Made by a program: the position numbers and the translations under genes
Notes under the pieces: generated by a model
The model's database searches: none
The model's input: the letters and a program-made list of their open reading frames with translations, nothing else
What the model was told of the DNA's origin: nothing
Assembly (NCBI GenBank): GCA_036785325.1
Contig: JAXIVH010000024.1
Span: 1,571,628 to 1,635,627, forward strand
Length of the DNA stretch: 64,000 nucleotides
From: Urophycis tenuis
Lineage: Eukaryota > Chordata > Actinopteri > Gadiformes > Phycidae
Direction of reading: 5' to 3'
In this document: piece after piece, positions 57,983 to 64,000 of the stretch
How the letters are laid out: every line of letters begins with the position of its first letter
Position numbering within the stretch: the stretch's first letter is position 1

Positions 57983-59525
57983 TTGTTTTCAAAGAAGCCG
58001 GCAACCGACGGGAACCACCTTCAGCTCAACACAGGTAAAACCAAGGAGCTGGTGGTGGACTTCAGACGCAGGAAGAGTCCCCCTTTACCGGTTTCCATAA
58101 AGGGGGAAGAGGTGGAGATGGTGGATACCTGCAAGTTCCTTGGGGTGCACCTAAACAACAAACTGGACTGGTCTGACAATACCGAGGCCCTCTACAGGAA
58201 GGGACAGAGCAGGCTGTTCTTCCTGAGGAGGCTCAGATCCTTCAATGTGTGCACTAGGCTGCTACGGATGTTCTACCAGTCGGTGGTAGCCAGTGTCACC
58301 TTCTTCGCCGTCGTGTGCTGGGGAGGAGGCATCGGGAGCGGTGGGGCCAGTAAGCTGAACAAGCTGGCGAGGAGGGCGAGCTCCGTGGTGGGGATGAAGC
58401 TGGACTGTGTGGAGGCGGTGGCAGAGAGGAGGATGAGGGGAAAGCTGCAGGCGATCCTGGACAACCCCTCTCACCCTCTCTACGCCGAGCTGAGGCAACT
58501 CAGGACGTTCAGCCAGCACGTTCAGCCATAGGCTCACTCAGCCACGTGCTTCAAAGCGCTTGGGGGGCTCTTTCATCCCATCAGCTATCAGGCTCTACAA
58601 TACCTCAACCACCCGCTCCCAACGTCTCGGAAGCGCCAGCACCACCAGATAACGGATTTGTATACCACACCACACACCCCAGACTGTTTTTCTAGCCATT
58701 TTCATCTTATGTCTGTTCATCTCATTGATAACCACTGTCCATCTGTCATCTTTCATTGCATGCACCAGGCTGCTACGGATGGTCTACCAGCCTGCGGTGG
58801 CCTGTGTCACCTTCTTCACTGCCGTGTGCTGGGGAGGAAGCATTTGGAGCGGTGGTGCCAGGAAGCTGTACAAGCCAGGGAGGACGGCGAGCTCTGCAGT
58901 GGGGATGAAGCTGGACTGTGTGGAGGCGGCGACAGTGAGGAGGACGAGGGGAAAGCTGCTAGTGACCCGGAACTACCCTCTCAGCCTCACTATGCCGAAC
59001 TGAAGCAACTGAAGCAACTCAGGAACAAGTTCAGCCACATGCTCACTCAGCCAAGTGCCTCAAAGTGCTTGGGCGCTCCCTCATCCCACCAACCATCAGG
59101 CTCAGGAAGCTCCAACACCACCAGACAAAAGACAAATGGAATGGACTGAACTTCACATTCACATACACCACACCACACACCTTGGACTGTGTCCTAGCCG
59201 TTGTTATTCCAGGTCTATTCATATGTTGTACCTGGAATACCTGTATAAATTTGCACATCTTGCACCTTGCACTTTCCGCATATTTGCACTATCTATCTAC
59301 TTTGCATTTTTGCACCATAAACAGCTATCGAGGACACTTGTATGCATACAGGTTCTCATTCGTCACCGACCTGACTTAAGAGCTCGTATTTAATCTAATT
59401 TATTGTTTATTGTGTATTGACTTTAGCCAGGCTCTTACTGCACATCTATCCCCTGTACTGCTGGTCACTGTGAATTTCTCCTAAGGGGGATTAATAAAGG
59501 AATATCTTATCTTATCTTATCTTAA
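57983..59525 (+). mobile_element. Non-LTR retrotransposon fragment (unit 3)
   Basis: Copy of the unit 1 fragment. The reverse transcriptase remnant (57983-58531) has Tyr to Cys in the YKFLGVHL motif and one further change, and the internal duplicated part has a one-base insertion that alters its frame. No selection for coding is evident. Confidence 0.8.
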
Positions 59526-59627
59526 ATGCGTGGAGCCATGACCGAGGTAGGTGTTCAATTTGTTCATGAAGAGTAGATAAGGTTATTGATTTGTTTTATC
59601 TTTTGTTGAACAGAACGATCAGTGTAA

Positions 59628-60046
59628 AGCCTGGTTTATACTTCTGCGTAGGGATCGCGTCGTGATCACGCAATGGCCACGCCGTTGCTCGGACGCCGTC
59701 ATGAGCCCGTGATACTTCTGCGGAGGGATTGCGTTGGGTTTACGTCTCAAAATGCATTTCACTGCCACACCGGTAGAGGGACCAGACCATTCTGGTCATT
59801 ACATACGGATTACTAGCGAGTTAAAAAAAGTTTAGAGTAGAAATGAAGGCAAAAGTTTTATACGTTTTTTATCAACAGATATGACTATATGATACGATTG
59901 CTTTATATAATATACAGCTATGTAGTTGTAGTTGCAGCTATGTAGTAGTATTATGGATTACTTTCTAAATGTCTTGATCTAACGTGACATAACCGTTCTA
60001 ACTCGCTAGTAATCCGTATGTAATGACCATTCTGATCATTGCAAAC

Positions 60047-60129
<83 letters not shown>

Positions 60130-60419
60130 CACCAATCAGTCGAAGCATTTATCAAGGCTGTGTTTTGTACCGTGGCGGTGTTTACGAGTGGAAACCGGAA
60201 AAGCGATCTCCAGCCAATGTAGCTCGCGGACCAATCACAGCCAAAGCCAACGCGTTGGGACCGTTGGGACGGCGTCGCCTCGACGCGCGTCTAGGATTTT
60301 GGGAGGTGCACGTTGAGGACGTAAAGGGTCCGCAAAGGGTCCGCAAAGGGTCCGCCGTGGGTCCGCCGTCCCAACGCGTCGCGTCGACGCGGAAGTATTA
60401 ACGAAGCATAACTAGGCCT
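59628..60419. mobile_element. Harbinger-like MITE without piggyBac (unit 3)
   Basis: A 792-bp element flanked by TAA (59625-59627, 60420-60422). The CTAG at 60006-60009 is the empty site of the piggyBac-like element. A CA array followed by a TA array (about 60049-60124) is longer than in the other units. Confidence 0.75.
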
Positions 60420-60422
60420 TAA

Positions 60423-61401
60423 TAGTGTTGGCCAACATAATACAAAACAATAGCATGAACAATTTGTGTAGCAATCGTACATTTATGTATCTGCTCAAGT
60501 ATGTGTAGTAATCTAAGTTGTAATTTATTCAAAAAAGGTAGGCCTTTTTAGGTCTTTATGACACTGTCGTAAACTGTAGTTGATGACACCCCCACTTCTA
60601 CGCCAGCAAAAAAAGGCCTACCAAAAAAGGTAGGCCTTTTTACATCAGGTCATTGTATGATATTGCAGGAATCAACTTCAACCGCATCGTCCGACTTCAC
60701 ACCTGAAGTTATAGACACAAAACCTTGGGGGGGGGGGGGGGGGGGATTACCTGTGGATTACCTTTGGATGTACACACCACCCCTTTTTTATATAACAGAT
60801 GTTTGCACCACCTTTGTTTCAGTTGCTCAATAATAAAGACTTATTTTGGATATTGAAAAAAATGCAAATGATAGTGCTTCATTGTTTGTTTTTTGCCTAA
60901 CGGCTATTGTGTAGCATCATCTTGAGGGTTCTCTTGATTAAAGTTTCCTTGTGACACTATCCACACGTTCCGATGTGGGTGGTGGCTGTACTGGGGCAAG
61001 CAGGCAGAGCCGTCTTGGGTCATCAGGCCTCATAATGATCTTGCGAGGAAGGCCTGTTCCACTTCTCAGCCTCCTGGAGACGATAGCCATCTGGATGTTG
61101 GAGATGTAGGAGTACAGTTTTTCGCTCCTTTACTGTACGTACACTCCAGGTCTTTGACCTTTTGTTGTACGTTTGTACCTGGTGACAGGACGAGCCATTA
61201 GCATTGATCATTTTCCCAACGCTTACAAACAAAAGTAAGGTGTTCTCTTTACACAAGTAAAAACATAACAACTACACCTTGTGTCCGTCCTGATTACGTG
61301 CTGGCTGGTGTTGGTTATGCTTGTTGTAATCTATTGCCGGCAAGCAGGGTCTGTGTTTTGTACACAAATGGTGTAGACGACATGCGCTAAGCCGCATACA
61401 T
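60423..61401 (+). other. Right end of unit 3 without a gene
   Basis: Same content as the ends of units 1 and 2. The poly-G run near 60727-60745 is expanded and there are several private substitutions up to 61300. Confidence 0.5.
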
Positions 61402-61520
61402 TGGAATATGGTTCTGAAAACTTTCTCTGTCCGATGTGGTCCTGTGTGGTTGGATGGGAAAGAGACAATGAGAATAACCCTGCTGTTAGAAGACTACACA
61501 GAAATGCTTGAATACATACA

Positions 61521-61990
61521 CTGCCCGGCCCAAAAAACGTCGCCAGGATTTCACTTAGCAAATAGGGGGTGCTGCAGTTGGTCAGGTCTAGGTTCAGCAA
61601 CATTACGTGTTCAAAGAATAAGGTCAGCTGACTACCAGAACATATTGATTGACAAGGTTATTCAAATCGATTGATTATTTCTTCCCTGATGGCACAGGCA
61701 TATTCCAAGATCACCATGCCAGGGTTCATTGGACACACATTGTGAAATCGAGGTTGAATGGTGAAAGAGTACAGACCTTAACCCTATTAAGAATCTTTGG
61801 GATGTGCTGGAGAGTGGTCTGACTCTTCACTCCTCACTCCATCATCAATACAAGATTGTATAGATCATGGGAGAGTCAGAACACTGTTTAACACATCCGT
61901 AAGATTCTCAATGGGGTTAAGGTCTGGACTCTGTGGTCAATTCATGTGTGCAAATTATGTCTCATGTTCAACCAGGTTTTCACAATGTGA
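61521..61990 (+). mobile_element. Tc1/mariner relic
   Basis: It starts TACACTGCCCGGCCCAAAAA, like a mariner-type end. At about 61690-61720 it translates to PDGTGIFQDHHARVHW, and at 61778-61810 to DLNPIKNLWDVLE, the hallmark of the Tc1/mariner DDE catalytic region. Frameshifts and stops separate these parts. It lies in unique sequence immediately right of the triplication. Confidence 0.75.
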
Positions 61991-62830
61991 GCACAAAGAA
62001 TCCAAGCATTATCACCTTGGAAGAAAATATCCATTGGCTATATGTATATATATATAATATTTTGTTAATTTATTTTATTTTACGAAAGCATCTGGCCCTC
62101 ACAATGTCTGCCGAGAAAAATTCTGGCCCTCGGACAAATGTAGTTGATGACCCCTTCTCTAGAGGCTCATGCTCGCAACAACCGATTCAAAGTCTTCATT
62201 TTGATCTCTCAGATCATGCCATTCCTGAAACGCTTGCCCAATGTTTATTTGTGTCTGGCCTCTCTGTTTGTCACTCGCCCTTTTTGGCTTCTTCTGTTCC
62301 TCCGATGGATGGGTTCCTGTGTCTCTTTTTAGTCGGCTGATCCATGATGAATATAACAATCCCTTTGCTACTTGTGTTTATATCTAGTCAGTTCTGTGTT
62401 TGTGGATGTGTAGAGTTCATTACTTCACGAGACCCGAGACTACCGCGACAGTTTGCCACTGGGCCGGGGGCACAGACTTGCATTTTCACTTTTTCAGCCC
62501 AGAAGCGCTAGGGGGGGTCAAAACACCCACCAATCAACCCATAATGTGTTAGAGAACCATCACAACGACTCGTAACCAGCAATTTTATGGTAAAAAAAGC
62601 TCAAAGAAGTTGCATAGTTCCTCTTTAAAGATTGTGCTCATTGCTTCATTTTGCATTAATTACATGACTTACTTACATTTTGAATTCATTAACATGTTTG
62701 TGTTTTAATCACATGCTTGGTATACAATTTGGAGGGACATGCCCCCTGCCGTGTCCCCTGATACGATGGGATCCAGTGAACTCTAAAAACATACACCCAC
62801 AAACATACGCAAGAACAAATTGAATATGAA
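61991..62830. other. Right flank, repeats without a gene
   Basis: About 62080-62160 carries a TCTGGCCCTCGGACAAATG stretch like a hAT end. About 62400-62640 ends AAGAAGTTGCATAGTTCCTC, a common fish MITE-like end. The frames here are not recognisable. Confidence 0.4.
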
Positions 62831-63288
62831 TTGACCCTGCCCATCGTATATAAAATGGCTTGCTCAGCAGAACTGGCCTTGGTAGCAGTGGTTTGTTTTA
62901 AATCTACCTCATTACTTCAGCTCGGAAATGCATTGACAATTTTCTTGACATGTAAATGCACATTTTATTTAATTACAATTTTCTGTACATATAATTATAT
63001 GTTTTTTCTCTGAAATTGTGTTTCAATCTATGTAAGTAAGACTTGTTGAATACTTAGTACTAAGAGCTTTGTCTTACTACTACTGAAGATCCCCCTTCTG
63101 CTAAGTGAGGATTTTTTGGGAGAAAATTTGTATGGCAGAGGAGGAGTTCTCACAGTGAGCTGTTGGTCTTGTTTTGTATTAGGTAATTTTATTAGTTGTC
63201 AGATACTTCTGCCCAAAGTAAATTCTCAGTCCTGGACTTGTGGTGTCCTTCACCATCTTGCATCCAGCTCACAAGACCATTCACCAAG
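62831..63288 (+). promoter_or_regulatory. Diverged receptor upstream module at the right edge
   Basis: CGTATATAAAATGGCTTGCTCAG at 62846 aligns with TATATCAAAGGCCTTGCTAAG of module P but has a better TATA box. Then follow GGCCTTGGTAGCAGTGG, the GTCTTACTACTACT block and an end CATTCACCAAG|GTAAGA (donor after 63288). No coding exon 1 occurs before 64000, so the gene it serves is expected to lie to the right. Confidence 0.55.
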
Positions 63289-64000
63289 GTAAGAGCTGTT
63301 TCTACGCATTAACAGCTAAAGATAGAAGGAATTATGATTAATAATAATATAAATAATAATCCGTCTGTATGTTTGAAACCCGATTGGAATCCATTGACTG
63401 GAGAAGAGGGGAGTTGGCCCAGGTGTGTGTTGAGACTAGCAGGTGTTTTTAATCAGGATGCCACAGGTGTGTTGTAACTGGTGGCTCTTTAAACAGGTGT
63501 GTGTTCCAACCAGAGGATCAATGTTTGCTCTTGTGCTGAAGCCAACATTGATCCCTATCCTCTTTTGTTATGGGGGTGATGACAAAACAGCAGTTTGCCA
63601 TTGACTATCATCATTATTACATTAATGATATGATGAAATCATAAATGAATTGCTGAGACATTGTCGTTATATATATTCCATGTGTCTGTTTGGCATCTGG
63701 TTATAAAATGCTAATGCAAACATCCCTTTGTAGCCAATAATTGTTTAAAATCCTATTTTAAAACAATGACACCACAAAAAAGAGTCAATGTCTTGACAGT
63801 GAATTTCAAGGTGCACGTCAACCAAATTATGTGTGTGTAGTTCACATACATATCTTACAAGTTAAACCCTTAGGGGTAAATCTGCTAATACAGATAGTGT
63901 TATAAATATTGCTATATCATCTATGGCAGTCGATGGTTGCCTGATAAAATACTTTGACAACCAGATCGTCGCCAGTCGATTTCCAGCTGCAGCTCTTGAG
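63289..64000. other. Right edge, probable 5' intron of a further receptor
   Basis: AT-rich sequence after the predicted donor. It has no match to coding exon 1 of A, B or C and no other recognisable gene. Confidence 0.4.

Larger units (their letters stand above)
46733..61401 (+). repeat. Triplicated segment, unit 3 (14.7 kb)
   Basis: Last unit, with A4 exon 2, pseudogene C2, B3, the non-LTR fragment and an uninterrupted Harbinger-like element. Its right limit is where GCCGCATACAT passes into unique sequence TGGAATATGG instead of CGCCGCC. It has most private changes in its right half. Confidence 0.9.

Noticed and set aside
62144..62340. Short hydrophobic frames in the right flank
   Set aside because: Unrecognised, overlapping in both strands and within repeat-like sequence; no support for a gene.

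Overview
The window looks like teleost fish genomic DNA. It holds two-exon, seven-transmembrane odorant receptor genes of the fish 'odorant receptor 131-2-like' kind, GT-AG introns, long CA/TA/GA microsatellites and dense transposon debris of types common in fish (hAT, BEL/Pao, piggyBac, Harbinger, Helitron, Tc1/mariner, non-LTR and tRNA-derived SINE). I cannot fix the species; a clupeiform is possible but only a guess. I see no rRNA, tRNA gene, CRISPR array or bacterial-style operon.

Layout. 1-2190: no recognisable gene, only repeats. 2195-12800: first 'A' module, with receptor A1 (coding exons 10011-10196 and 11266-12039). A 5.2 kb hAT element sits upstream of A1 and carries a decayed BEL/Pao element, which carries a MITE, which carries a Harbinger-like MITE. 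12801-19910: second A module with receptor A2 (17402-17587, 19004-19777); its exon 1 lies between two oppositely oriented Helitron-like copies. 18248-61401: a segment present three times in direct tandem (unit 1 18248-30335, unit 2 30336-46732, unit 3 46733-61401). Each unit starts inside the A2 intron. It therefore carries A exon 2 (complete gene A2 in unit 1, but exon-1-less A3 and A4 in units 2 and 3), then receptor pseudogene C (units 2 and 3 only), then an intact receptor B (B1, B2, B3), then a non-LTR fragment and a Harbinger-like element. The Harbinger-like element contains a piggyBac-like insertion in units 1 and 2 but not 3. 61402-64000: unique right flank with a Tc1/mariner relic and a diverged copy of the receptor upstream module, which predicts another receptor gene just beyond the right edge.

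How it works together. The intact products (A1, A2, B1-B3) are predicted G-protein-coupled chemoreceptors of olfactory neurons, all on the + strand. Each has an upstream noncoding exon with a GT donor, a first coding exon ending after TM1 in phase 0, and a second exon encoding TM2-TM7. The array seems to have grown by tandem duplication and unequal exchange: unit 2 resembles unit 3 in its left half and unit 1 in its right half, as expected of a crossover product. I found no convincing new molecular system. The most informative things here are the genomic history of the receptor cluster, the transposon nest and the unusual CTAG target site of the piggyBac-like element. The near-identity of the three units also means an assembly artefact has to be excluded.
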